Source: Candidatus Heimdallarchaeota archaeon (GTDB taxonomy: Archaea; Asgardarchaeota; Heimdallarchaeia; Heimdallarchaeales; Kariarchaeaceae). From it: a stretch of 16,953 nt of DNA. The notes beneath the pieces were generated by a model, which made no database searches, was not told the origin of the DNA, and worked only from the letters and a program-made list of their open reading frames with translations. The stretch covers positions 1 to 16,953 of the forward strand of contig WAMJ01000181.1 of assembly GCA_015522385.1 (NCBI GenBank). The letters are read 5' to 3'. The translations under genes and the position numbers were made by a program. Below, piece after piece: positions 1 to 7,546 of the stretch (its first letter is position 1; each line of letters starts with the position of its first letter).

Positions 1-1952
1 CTATAGTAAAGCATCTCATAATATTCCTTCAACCTCTTCTTGGTCTGTGGTGAGTTTGCTGATATTATCGCTAGCACTTGGTCAGCCTCGACATCGAAGT
101 TCATTTCTAGGTCGATATCCTCAACAGGTTCTGTCAGAAGCTTGAACCCAACCTGTTCCTCCGTGAGTTCCATCGCTCCGTAGATCTTGTCTCCAGGTGT
201 GACGAAAAGATAGGTCTTACCTTTGTCATGGTATCCGAATCTCCCCGCTCTTCCAATCATCTGATGGAATTCTGAGACCTTCAACCACCGAGCCCCCATA
301 GCAGGTGTCTCAAAAATAACTTGTGATACCGGGAAGTCTACGCCTGCTCCTAGAGCGGCCGTAGTCGTCACCACATCGTATTTCCCCTTAGCGAATCCCA
401 ACTCTATCTTCTTCCTGTCACTGAAGGTCATACCTGCATGGTAGTACGTGGACTTAAGGAGATCTGATCTGAGGATTGCTGCCAATTGCTGAGCTCGCTT
501 TCGGGAGTTTGTGAAGACGAGTGATTTTCCGTAGTATCCTGTACTAGACCTTTCCTTCCTGTCCTCCTTGATGAGTTTGGAAATCCGGCGTTCCTTCTCC
601 TCAGTCTTCTCCGTAATCACGAGATGTCTTTCAAGGGGGATGGGGCGTGCGTCATACTCTACCAGATCCAACCTGAGTTCCTTCGCAACTTCTTTAGAGT
701 TTCCAATAGTTGCGGACAGACAAATAATCTGACACTGTGGATAGAGGAACCTCACTCGTGCCAAGAGACCGTCAAGCTGTTGCCCTCTTTCTTGATCTCC
801 TAGGAGCTGAACTTCATCTATGACCAGAACACCGATGTCCCCAGCCTTGGAGATCTGACCGCTCCTGATTATCCAGTCGAAGGCTTCGTAAGTTCCGACT
901 ATTATGTCTGACGCTCTGAAGTTGGCATCAACTATAGTCTTGTCCTCACCTTCCACCTCTATCTTAGACATCCCTACCCTGATCCCTACGCGGTATCCAA
1001 AGGGGTTGTACCGCTTCCTAAAAAGCTCATACTTCTGATTAGTGAGCGCCACCAAGGGAGTGAGAAAAATGAATTTGGACTTTCTGTATCGAAGATTGTG
1101 CAGACCTGCAAGCTCTCCTACAAATGTCTTACCAGAGGAAGTTCCCGCTATCACAAGTAGGTCCTTGTAGTCAAGGAGTCCCTTGCTTATTGCTAGTTGC
1201 TGGACGGGGAGTAAGGTGGTAACTCCTTCTGCCTTCCACGCATTGACCAATTTGCTGCTAAGCTTGACCTTGCTCTCCTCGAAGAATTTCTCTATGGGAA
1301 CTGCCCTGAACTTCTTGTCCGCGGGTATGACATCATAGAGGGTATTTACCTTGTCATCTTCCCTATATGGACTGTCTGCTTCGAGGATGGACACCGACTG
1401 GTCGACACTTCGTGTGTTTTCCAACTGCTTGTTGAAGAAGTTACGGGTTGACTGTGTAATCTCAATTCCCCTACGGCTGTAGTCTTCCCTGATCTCCCTT
1501 TGTGCACAGGACTTACAGACAATCTTGCCGTAGTATGAATACTCCTGGCCGCTCTTGATTATTGTCACGCGTTGCCGATCCCTGACGCACACAGGGCAAA
1601 TCTTAACAAGTTTGGGATTGGGAAGCCCAAAGGTCTTGACAAATTCCAAGAACTCCTTGATATTCGGAGGTTGATCATCTGGTGAGATGATGATTAACCG
1701 GGCCTGTTTGAGCATTTTTATTGCAAGTTTCTCGGACTTGTACCGGGAGATATTTCCTTGGAAGACCTCGTATCTAAAAGGCCTGAGGAATTTTTTATCA
1801 TGTGTAAACCAGATTTTCGTCCGTCTTTCAGGCTTGGAATTTTCTAACTTACTCGTTCTGTCGAAGACGTAGCAGTCAACAATTACATCACCATCTGTCC
1901 TCTCTACCCAGTTGAACAGAAAAAGAACTTTTGATGACTCAGACATTGACAT
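1..1952 (-). CDS. Ski2-like superfamily 2 helicase with N-terminal zinc finger (C-terminus cut by window edge)
   Basis: This is the first 650 codons of an ATP-dependent SF2 helicase; the C-terminus lies beyond base 1. Read from ATG 1952, it has an N-terminal region of about 250 residues with a four-cysteine zinc finger (C119/C122 and C146/C149). The helicase core follows: Q-type region TTLLPVQQLA, Walker A AGTSSGKT (about 269-276), motif II DEVQ starting at D379, motif III SAT, motif V TTAALGAGVDFP and motif VI QMIGRAGR (from Q564). Known family: archaeal Ski2-like helicases with an N-terminal zinc finger (ASH-Ski2), linked in Thermococcales to the ribonuclease aRNase J, so a role in RNA turnover is plausible but inferred. 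The motif II ending in Gln instead of His/Asp is unusual. A second ATG at 1946 is also possible. A TATA-like element 26-38 nt upstream suggests a leaderless or near-leaderless transcript. Hel308-type repair helicase is the alternative, but the zinc finger argues against it. Confidence 0.85.
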   Translation of the reverse strand, partial: MSMSESSKVLFLFNWVERTDGDVIVDCYVFDRTSKLENSKPERRTKIWFTHDKKFLRPFRYEVFQGNISRYKSEKLAIKMLKQARLIIISPDDQPPNIKEFLEFVKTFGLPNPKLVKICPVCVRDRQRVTIIKSGQEYSYYGKIVCKSCAQREIREDYSRRGIEITQSTRNFFNKQLENTRSVDQSVSILEADSPYREDDKVNTLYDVIPADKKFRAVPIEKFFEESKVKLSSKLVNAWKAEGVTTLLPVQQLAISKGLLDYKDLLVIAGTSSGKTFVGELAGLHNLRYRKSKFIFLTPLVALTNQKYELFRKRYNPFGYRVGIRVGMSKIEVEGEDKTIVDANFRASDIIVGTYEAFDWIIRSGQISKAGDIGVLVIDEVQLLGDQERGQQLDGLLARVRFLYPQCQIICLSATIGNSKEVAKELRLDLVEYDARPIPLERHLVITEKTEEKERRISKLIKEDRKERSSTGYYGKSLVFTNSRKRAQQLAAILRSDLLKSTYYHAGMTFSDRKKIELGFAKGKYDVVTTTAALGAGVDFPVSQVIFETPAMGARWLKVSEFHQMIGRAGRFGYHDKGKTYLFVTPGDKIYGAMELTEEQVGFKLLTEPVEDIDLEMNFDVEADQVLAIISANSPQTKKRLKEYYEMLYY

Positions 1953-1977
1953 TCGCCTTAGATGAAGAACAGACCAT

Positions 1978-1990
1978 CTTTATATTTAAA
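1978..1990 (-). promoter_or_regulatory. TATA-like box of the Ski2-like helicase gene
   Basis: On the minus strand this reads TTTAAATATAAAG, ending 26 nt before the ATG at 1952. That is the spacing expected for an archaeal TATA box on a transcript with almost no leader, and no good Shine-Dalgarno sequence precedes the ATG. Sequence inference only. Confidence 0.5.
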
Positions 1991-2005
1991 TTGCCATAAA
2001 TACCC

Positions 2006-2698
2006 TTAGGGGAAGATACTCGATAATATTGCTTCGAGTACTTTGGGCACCCCAGTATTGGCATATGTGATAATCATCAGGTTTAAGATGAAGTGACCCA
2101 GCATCAGACCCGTGATCTCATTCGATCTCAGGGTCAGTAGGTCACCTCCAATTCCAAGGAACAATGTTAGGAGGATTGCTCCAGAAAATCCGATGTAGTC
2201 CTTTAAAAGAAGTATCTCATACCAGTGGATGATGAACCAGATAGCATTTTGGGTCACAATAGCTACTGTCTTATTTCGATGTTTAGCGAGGAACTGCAGG
2301 ATGAAACCCCTAGTCCAGAAGTCAGTGACAGCAACTAGGATGAAGATGGAGGGGAATACTACGAAGGGGTTCAACGGACGTCTCCACTGGTCAAAGAAGA
2401 TTTCATACCTCGTGAAGACAAAACCAGCGAGGATATACAGCATCACGCTCGCTAGGAAATTCAGAGAGGTTCGAGGACCGGGAGGAACTACCCCCAGTTT
2501 CTTCAATGAGATACTGTGCCTTCTGTAGAACCAGAGAACTGGAAGCACATAACCGATGATCATCCGAGTTGCACGGATCACAAGGTAAGTATCGGACTGA
2601 AATTGGAAAAGTGATTGTACGTAGAAGCTAATTCCTGCAAAGACCATCTGGATAGCGATGAGGATCCAGAATTCACGTTCAATATCCACTTCGGTCAC
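2006..2698 (-). CDS. CPBP/ABI-family membrane protease homologue with substituted catalytic glutamates
   Basis: A 230-aa integral membrane protein with about six to seven hydrophobic segments. The second half has the layout of the CPBP (CAAX protease and bacteriocin-processing, also called ABI) family: motif 1 around TDFWTRG (125-131), motif 2 as F155 followed by H158, and motif 3 as H202 with N206. The arginine of motif 1 (R130) and both histidines are present, but the usual adjacent glutamates are replaced by T125-D126, so proteolysis may be lost or altered. The start is GTG at 2698; its first four bases overlap the stop of the upstream methyltransferase-like gene (GTGA overlap), implying translational coupling. 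The family assignment is fairly secure; substrate and activity are unknown. Confidence 0.65.
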   Translation of the reverse strand: MTEVDIEREFWILIAIQMVFAGISFYVQSLFQFQSDTYLVIRATRMIIGYVLPVLWFYRRHSISLKKLGVVPPGPRTSLNFLASVMLYILAGFVFTRYEIFFDQWRRPLNPFVVFPSIFILVAVTDFWTRGFILQFLAKHRNKTVAIVTQNAIWFIIHWYEILLLKDYIGFSGAILLTLFLGIGGDLLTLRSNEITGLMLGHFILNLMIITYANTGVPKVLEAILSSIFP

Positions 2699-3651
2699 CT
2701 GACATGCCAGATGAATGAGAGATGGGGGTCAGGAGTGATACTCGTGAATCCACCAACTTTCAGGAACTTTTTCAAATCCTCCGACGAAGGGAGCTTCTTG
2801 ACCCCCTCAATGAAGAGATACAGGGGCTCTATCCCCAAGGCCATGTTATCGATCATTGGAAGATTCAGGATTAGCTTTCCCTTGGGAGAGAGCAATTGGT
2901 TAATCTTTCTCGCCCAGTGATCCATATCGGTGAAGAATTCGAAGAGGTTCGCTAAGTAGACCATATCAAACTCTTTGTTGATCACGTCGTTGACATTGTA
3001 GACATTTTTCGAATAGTATGAAGTCTTGGGTTCAAGGTCGAGGAAAGCCAGAGCTCGATCTATTCCTAAATCTGAGATTTCCAAAATCCAGACCTGACTG
3101 GGCTCCTCAATATATGGCTCGACGCTTGAGATATATAATTCCGCACCTGGTCCTATGAGACATATTGAAGGGAACTTCTCTTCGATATTCTGGAGAACAT
3201 CCTGCACAATTACTTGGAAAGAACGAAGATGGGGGACAACAAGTCCTGATTCTAACTTGTAAATCTGGTTTTCCAGATCCCATGATCCGTTTCCACCGTC
3301 GATGATTTCCTGTAGGAGAGAGATCCCGTATTTAAGGAATGCAGCTACCTGATTCTGGGATGAATAGTTCAAATAGGAGTCGGTGTTCTGCTCCTTGAAT
3401 TTCTCATATTTTTGTCCAAGACTTACGATTTCGCCATCTAATTTGACTATCTTCTCTTGGTTCAGAAATTTCAGGATGTAGTTTACGACCTTACCCGCCC
3501 TCTCATTCCATTGCAACTCGTAGTATATCCTCTCTGGAGCGGTGGGTGATTTGATGAAATCAAAGAAATTGTACTTTTCTAAGAACTGGATATAGGCCAA
3601 CGTCGAGAGACGTCTTGCTTCAGCAAATTGATTTATCACTTTGTCGTCCAT
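2695..3651 (-). CDS. Class I methyltransferase-like protein with degenerate SAM motif
   Basis: A 318-aa soluble protein. Residues 1-90 look like an all-helical/winged-helix region, as in N-terminal dimerisation domains of O-methyltransferases. Residues 160-265 follow a Rossmann methyltransferase pattern: motif I at ICLIGPGAE (163-171), a strand ending in Glu (WILEIS, 188-193), FDMVYLANLFEF (228-239) and LLSPKGKLIL (253-262). Motif I lacks the usual acidic residue and the full GxGxG glycine series (it reads GPGAE), so SAM binding is uncertain. It lies 17 nt downstream of the 392-aa gene and overlaps the CPBP gene by 4 nt, so the three are probably cotranscribed. The start is ATG at 3651, with a GTGAGG about 10 nt upstream. 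It may be a true O- or N-methyltransferase or a non-catalytic relative; the substrate cannot be read from sequence. Confidence 0.6.
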   Translation of the reverse strand: MDDKVINQFAEARRLSTLAYIQFLEKYNFFDFIKSPTAPERIYYELQWNERAGKVVNYILKFLNQEKIVKLDGEIVSLGQKYEKFKEQNTDSYLNYSSQNQVAAFLKYGISLLQEIIDGGNGSWDLENQIYKLESGLVVPHLRSFQVIVQDVLQNIEEKFPSICLIGPGAELYISSVEPYIEEPSQVWILEISDLGIDRALAFLDLEPKTSYYSKNVYNVNDVINKEFDMVYLANLFEFFTDMDHWARKINQLLSPKGKLILNLPMIDNMALGIEPLYLFIEGVKKLPSSEDLKKFLKVGGFTSITPDPHLSFIWHVR

Positions 3652-3668
3652 CTATAATCGGCCTCACA

Positions 3669-4847
3669 CTAATCCTTGTCGAGGAGGAATATTAATCTTC
3701 GCGACCTAGCCCAATCAAGTAGAAGAACTGTAGCGAGGATTGACTCCATCCAGCTAAGCGCAGTCTCGTCAATGGTCATCATGCCATTAAAACTGATGAT
3801 GTCATCCCACCTTGATTTACTCAAGAAGTAAGGAGGTGGATCATTGAGTTCAGGGAGGTTGTAATTCACTATGGGCTTGATCCTCATTGAACGAATCAGT
3901 AGATTTCCTAAGCTCCTTATTCGCTCAGGTGTCGTCCCTCGTATACCTGCTTCATCGATCAGGGTAAGAACAGCCAGTATCTCACGCCGGTCGGCGCTCT
4001 TCCACTCATCGGATAGCGCCTCGACGAGAATGGAGAACCACTTGGATATAATACTTACATGACCTATGGACGTTGATTTTAGGCAGATGAAGCCAAAGGT
4101 GTCGTTTCTTCCCTTTACGGCCATGAAGGGGATCCCGTTTATGAAGATGGTGGTTATCTCATTCTTAATATCCTTGAGCTGACCCTCGATAGACGATAGC
4201 ACATCCTTGGCATTGAATTTTACCTCGTCTATCCAGAGTGGGAGGTTGTTGAATTCGCAGTACTTACTCTTGAGGTCGACGAGGAAGAATCCGTTGATGT
4301 TGGACAATCCCAGCGACTTCAAGGGTCTGTTCTCATTATCGAATGTGAGTTTCAAGCTCTCGTCCTTCTTCTCAAAGGTCGTTTTAGCTGCCTCGATGTG
4401 ACTCCTGATCGAGGTTTGGATCACATTTGCAAGATCTTCTGAAGAGCCACCAGACTTCTGTATGATAATCTCGCCAAGTTTTTTCACCTCATCAAGGTAC
4501 CTGTCGTCGTTGACTGAGATGAGAAGAACTGTCACAAGATCTTCCTCGGAGTCTGGAGTGATCCTTGACACCGCAATTTTCTCAGTTTTTGTCTTGTCGT
4601 CTACCGTGATCTCATTTAGATTGGTTCGAGCAACCCCTGCATAAACCTCAGAGAGTTGCCTAGAATTCTTCAATTGGGAAATGAAGGTCGATCCTTGCAT
4701 GATCTCCGTAAGTGTGACTACTGGTCCCAAGAAGATATCGAATTCTATCATTGCGATGAAATAAACTCCGAAATCTCTGAGAACTGGAAGAGTGAAAGAC
4801 GACAGTTCAATCGTCATGTACTTTTCATCGTCCCAGTTTTCTGACAT
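3669..4847 (-). CDS. Uncharacterised 392-aa protein, possibly with longin-like domains
   Basis: No family is securely recognised. Residues about 22-130 alternate strands and helices: a strand followed by EFDIFLGP (35-42), a strand at LVTVLLISV (104-112), then a helix (117-130). An opening strand followed by E-F-x(4)-LGP resembles N-terminal longin domains of NPRL2/DENN-type proteins, but this is pattern memory, not a search. A second alpha/beta unit runs from about 184 to 280 (INGFFLVDLKSKYC, then TTIFINGIPFMAV and FGFICLK), and a helical tail from 285 to 392 might hold a winged helix. There are no transmembrane segments. It heads a minus-strand cluster with the methyltransferase-like and CPBP genes. 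A TATA-like TTTTAATTC lies about 28 nt before the ATG, with no clear Shine-Dalgarno sequence, suggesting a leaderless transcript. The gene itself is well supported; the domain call is weak. Confidence 0.45.
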   Translation of the reverse strand: MSENWDDEKYMTIELSSFTLPVLRDFGVYFIAMIEFDIFLGPVVTLTEIMQGSTFISQLKNSRQLSEVYAGVARTNLNEITVDDKTKTEKIAVSRITPDSEEDLVTVLLISVNDDRYLDEVKKLGEIIIQKSGGSSEDLANVIQTSIRSHIEAAKTTFEKKDESLKLTFDNENRPLKSLGLSNINGFFLVDLKSKYCEFNNLPLWIDEVKFNAKDVLSSIEGQLKDIKNEITTIFINGIPFMAVKGRNDTFGFICLKSTSIGHVSIISKWFSILVEALSDEWKSADRREILAVLTLIDEAGIRGTTPERIRSLGNLLIRSMRIKPIVNYNLPELNDPPPYFLSKSRWDDIISFNGMMTIDETALSWMESILATVLLLDWARSRRLIFLLDKD

Positions 4848-4870
4848 CCCAAATACTATAACGATGGCGA

Positions 4871-4880
4871 GAATTAAAAG
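4871..4880 (-). promoter_or_regulatory. TATA-like element before the 392-aa gene
   Basis: The minus strand reads CTTTTAATTC, centred about 28 nt upstream of the ATG at 4847. This fits an archaeal promoter giving a leaderless message for the possible three-gene cluster. No independent support. Confidence 0.35.
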
Positions 4881-4905
4881 AATTGTTGCGGAGTAATAAG
4901 TTAGA

Positions 4906-5655
4906 TTAAATTATTCGCTGAATTTCGCTCAATCCAGATATTGTCTTGATTCTCAGCAGTGACCCAATCTTCAGATCAAAGTCCTTTGTGGATACTGCTA
5001 CCCTCGGTCCGATCTGGTCGATATTCACCCTAATGTCCTGCCTCTTGTGCAGCCCGTATATCCCCATCTTTACATTATCCCCGTCGAAGATAATCTGCTC
5101 TAGCCCATGGAATCCACTGATTTCGTGTACAGCCTTCACAGCTAGATATGTTATCACGTTGTCAGAGTTGTACACCTTTGAGAGATCCATGGATCTAAGT
5201 CTTCTCTGGGAAAAACCATCGAAGATTTCCTCAGCTATCTCATTGTCGAGGTCTCTGGCTAGAAAGTAGTCAAGGTGAGGGAAATAATAGATTGTATCTT
5301 TGGTATAGTAATCAGTAAGGAATTTCTGCTGGTTGGATCCAATTGGTCGGTCATAGAGACTAATCTGGATAATCTTAGGTTTGTTGTAGATGACCATGAC
5401 TGTGTACTCAGAAGGTTTGTGACCTTTTGCTTTAAGCTTCTTCACGATCTCTGATTTTGAAAGTTTAACCTCAGTAGTGTACAATGAGTACCAATTACTC
5501 AGTAACGTAGAGAGTTCGGCCAATTTCCACAGATTCATAAAATCCGCGGATGAGATATCACTCCCTGCGGGTGGAATTTTGCACTGCTCTAGATCTTCTG
5601 GAAGAGAGGAAAAGAGCGCCTTGAATTTTTTAACCGTGGCTTTCCTCAGTTCCAT
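4906..5655 (-). CDS. Uncharacterised 249-aa protein
   Basis: I do not recognise this protein. It is soluble, with no signal peptide or membrane segment. Residues 1-75 are mainly helical. Residues 84-175 are mixed, with YTVMVIYNKPKIIQISLYD (84-102) forming apparent strands and then a run rich in aromatic and acidic residues (116-146). The C-terminal part (about 185-235) looks beta-rich (LEQIIFDGDNVKMGIYG, then RVAVSTKDFDLKIGSLL). ATG 5655 is preferred over GTG 5664 because the minus strand reads GGTGG five bases before the ATG, a usable Shine-Dalgarno site that would overlap the GTG. The gene begins 9 nt after the stop of the zinc-ribbon gene, so the two are very likely cotranscribed and perhaps functionally linked. 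Confidence 0.6.
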   Translation of the reverse strand: MELRKATVKKFKALFSSLPEDLEQCKIPPAGSDISSADFMNLWKLAELSTLLSNWYSLYTTEVKLSKSEIVKKLKAKGHKPSEYTVMVIYNKPKIIQISLYDRPIGSNQQKFLTDYYTKDTIYYFPHLDYFLARDLDNEIAEEIFDGFSQRRLRSMDLSKVYNSDNVITYLAVKAVHEISGFHGLEQIIFDGDNVKMGIYGLHKRQDIRVNIDQIGPRVAVSTKDFDLKIGSLLRIKTISGLSEIQRII

Positions 5656-5664
5656 ATGTACCAC

Positions 5665-6090
5665 CTAGGACGGTTTGAAGACACCATTCTCAATTGAACC
5701 TGAAACCATACCTCTCTTGACGAAAAGTCCAATCATCTTCTCAACGTTCTCGCTTTTGTACCCTATGGTCTTGGCGAAGTCTGCAATGACCACATCCTCT
5801 CCAGAGGTAAGAACCTTTAGCAATTTATCCTTCTTGGACTCCCCATCCATTTCTCCTTTGGTTTTTGCGAAAGCTCCAGTAATCGACTTTCCACATTTTG
5901 GGCACGTCCATGTTGCCATAATCGTGATTGTTACATTACCGTCTTTATCAGGCATTGGGGATACCATATTCCACTGCTTGTTGGTCGGGACTTCCGTGGG
6001 CATGAAGGTGTGTCCACATCCTTTCTTCCCCTTACAAACAATGGGTTTTACCTTAGGTTTCCGCGCTTTCTTCGCAGCTTTCTTAGCCAT
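5665..6090 (-). CDS. Zinc-ribbon / winged-helix protein with basic N-terminal tail
   Basis: A 141-aa protein in three parts. Residues 1-16 are a Lys/Ala/Arg-rich tail suited to nucleic-acid contact. Residues 17-72 form a four-cysteine zinc ribbon (C19, C25, C63, C66) with an unusually long insert between the two cysteine pairs. Residues 88-136 form a winged helix (IADFAKTIGYKSENVEKM, then a strand-turn-strand), whose sequence flavour recalls the winged helix ending PCI domains. A DNA- or RNA-binding role, perhaps in transcription, is inferred. The start is ATG at 6090. It is probably the first gene of a two-gene unit with the 249-aa protein. The exact family is not recognised; TFIIE-like or ribosome-associated proteins are alternatives. 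Confidence 0.55.
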   Translation of the reverse strand: MAKKAAKKARKPKVKPIVCKGKKGCGHTFMPTEVPTNKQWNMVSPMPDKDGNVTITIMATWTCPKCGKSITGAFAKTKGEMDGESKKDKLLKVLTSGEDVVIADFAKTIGYKSENVEKMIGLFVKRGMVSGSIENGVFKPS

Positions 6091-6222
6091 AAGACAGCAT
6101 CATTCTACTCATTGAAAACGTTTGTGAATAATCTGCGGACAAAATAACGGGACAGTGAGGTAAGATCACTTCTCGCAAGGTTTGGATCATTTCACATAGT
6201 GTCCATACCAGCAATAGGATCC
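6091..6222. other. Intergenic spacer between pssA and the zinc-ribbon gene
   Basis: This 132-nt gap between two minus-strand genes probably holds the promoter of the zinc-ribbon gene. No convincing TATA box, Shine-Dalgarno sequence or hairpin is seen. A 76-codon minus-strand reading frame across it is rejected as a shadow of the pssA 3' end. Confidence 0.3.
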
Positions 6223-6954
6223 TTAGAGCTTCCTCCACGAAGCGTGGAACGGTCCGACAAAAATAAAGTAATAGATGTAGGCTATGAAAATCCATGCAAC
6301 GATTCCAATCCAAGGTGTGGGGATATAGGTTAGGAGTAGCATTAGTACAATTCCAAAGACAAAGTGAAATAGATCAAATTTGTTGTCAACCGACTTCATC
6401 GCGGTGTAGGTGTAGCTGGAGACCATAATGAATGATATAAGCAGAAAACTAAATGCCATGAATATCCAGTGTGCACTCACAACATAGAATGAGCCTACAA
6501 AGATAGCTGCGACGGGTGTTGGCATTCCGGAGAAAGATTTACCTGTGCCACCAATCATGAACCTTGAAAGCCTAAAACTTGATCCATAGACGTACAAGAG
6601 AGCAGTCGTCAAAGCGATTATAATATGAACATCCTTGAGCATGTCAATAATCATCATTGTGGGTGCGAGACCAAAGGTCACCAAATCAGCGTAAGTGTCC
6701 ACCTTTGATCCAAAACTGCTTTTGAACTTTGATCTTCGGGCAAACCGTCCATCAATCGCATCCCAAGAGGCACCAAAGACCAGCGCTCTAGTGAGCCAAT
6801 GAGCTTCGACAGTAAAATTGAAGGTAAAAACCACAATGATCACTGCACCAAGCAGGAAGTTCATCATGGACGAGAAATTAGCAAGGATAATCCACCCATC
6901 TAACTTCTTTCCCATGATCTCGAATTCTCTGTCTCCAAGTGCTCTAAGCATCAT
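6223..6954 (-). CDS. pssA: Archaetidylserine synthase (CDP-alcohol phosphatidyltransferase)
   Basis: A 243-aa multi-pass membrane enzyme that would exchange CMP of CDP-archaeol for L-serine to give archaetidylserine. The full CDP-alcohol phosphatidyltransferase signature is present (D-x2-DG-x2-AR-x8-G-x3-D-x3-D), from D65 through D68, D86 and D90. The later RLSRF and FSGMPTP elements are typical of the PssA branch rather than the glycerol- or inositol-phosphate branches. About eight hydrophobic segments follow the head region. ATG 6954 is preferred: the minus strand reads GGAGG six bases before it, whereas the TTG at 6960 is too close. It overlaps the 3' end of the decarboxylase gene by 11 nt, so the two successive pathway enzymes are translationally coupled. 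Confidence 0.9.
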   Translation of the reverse strand: MMLRALGDREFEIMGKKLDGWIILANFSSMMNFLLGAVIIVVFTFNFTVEAHWLTRALVFGASWDAIDGRFARRSKFKSSFGSKVDTYADLVTFGLAPTMMIIDMLKDVHIIIALTTALLYVYGSSFRLSRFMIGGTGKSFSGMPTPVAAIFVGSFYVVSAHWIFMAFSFLLISFIMVSSYTYTAMKSVDNKFDLFHFVFGIVLMLLLTYIPTPWIGIVAWIFIAYIYYFIFVGPFHASWRKL

Positions 6955-7546
6955 GAACAACCTCCATTATTTTTGTCATCCCCGCTTTCACCTTGTCACC
7001 CTGAGAGACCGTTAACCTCAGAGGCTTAATAGTTTTCACTAGGACATTGGTCTGACTTCCAAATCGGATCATCCCGATTTGTTCGCCTTGGAGAACCTCT
7101 TGACCTTTATCAATCCAAACCTCGATACGGCGTGCGAAAGCCCCTGTGAGTTGTAGTATCTCGACCTCCATCCCCTTGGAATCAATTGTAATAAGATTCC
7201 TCTCATTCTTCTCCTCTGCGCCCGAGAAGTAAACAGATCTGTGGGTTCCAGGACTTCGGACCGTAGAGGTCACTGTCCCAGATACGGGGGAGCGGTTGAT
7301 GTGGACATCAAATGGCGACATCCGGATAGCAACTTTGTAAGTATTCTCGCTGACTTCGGTGTAGATCACAGTACCATCCGCAGCTGCATAGACCACATTG
7401 CCATCCACATGAATTTCGCGATGAGGATCCCTAAAAAACCATATAGAGTATATGGCAAATCCAGTAGATAACACCGCAAAGATTGTCCCAAAAGGATAGA
7501 AGAATACTAGGGGCAGGGGGAGAAAAAATATGAGGATGTACTTCAT
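6944..7546 (-). CDS. asd: Archaetidylserine decarboxylase proenzyme (short PSD type)
   Basis: A pyruvoyl-dependent membrane-associated decarboxylase that would turn archaetidylserine into archaetidylethanolamine. It matches the short archaeal/bacterial PSD class: two N-terminal hydrophobic segments, WFFRDP, AADGTV, MSPFDVHINRSPVSG, and the self-cleavage site at RFGSQT, where cleavage between Gly and Ser would make the pyruvoyl group. Counted from an upstream TTG at 7573 the serine is residue 173; from the preferred ATG at 7546 it is 164, in a 200-aa protein. ATG 7546 is chosen because AGAGGT precedes it and it opens directly into the hydrophobic segment; the TTG start remains possible. It precedes and overlaps pssA, so the operon order is the reverse of the reaction order. 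Confidence 0.9.
   Translation of the reverse strand: MKYILIFFLPLPLVFFYPFGTIFAVLSTGFAIYSIWFFRDPHREIHVDGNVVYAAADGTVIYTEVSENTYKVAIRMSPFDVHINRSPVSGTVTSTVRSPGTHRSVYFSGAEEKNERNLITIDSKGMEVEILQLTGAFARRIEVWIDKGQEVLQGEQIGMIRFGSQTNVLVKTIKPLRLTVSQGDKVKAGMTKIMEVVHDA

Noticed and set aside
6083..6313. 76-codon minus-strand reading frame between pssA and the zinc-ribbon gene
   Set aside because: It overlaps the 3' end of pssA in another frame, is rich in Leu/Cys without domain pattern, and overlaps the start of the zinc-ribbon gene.
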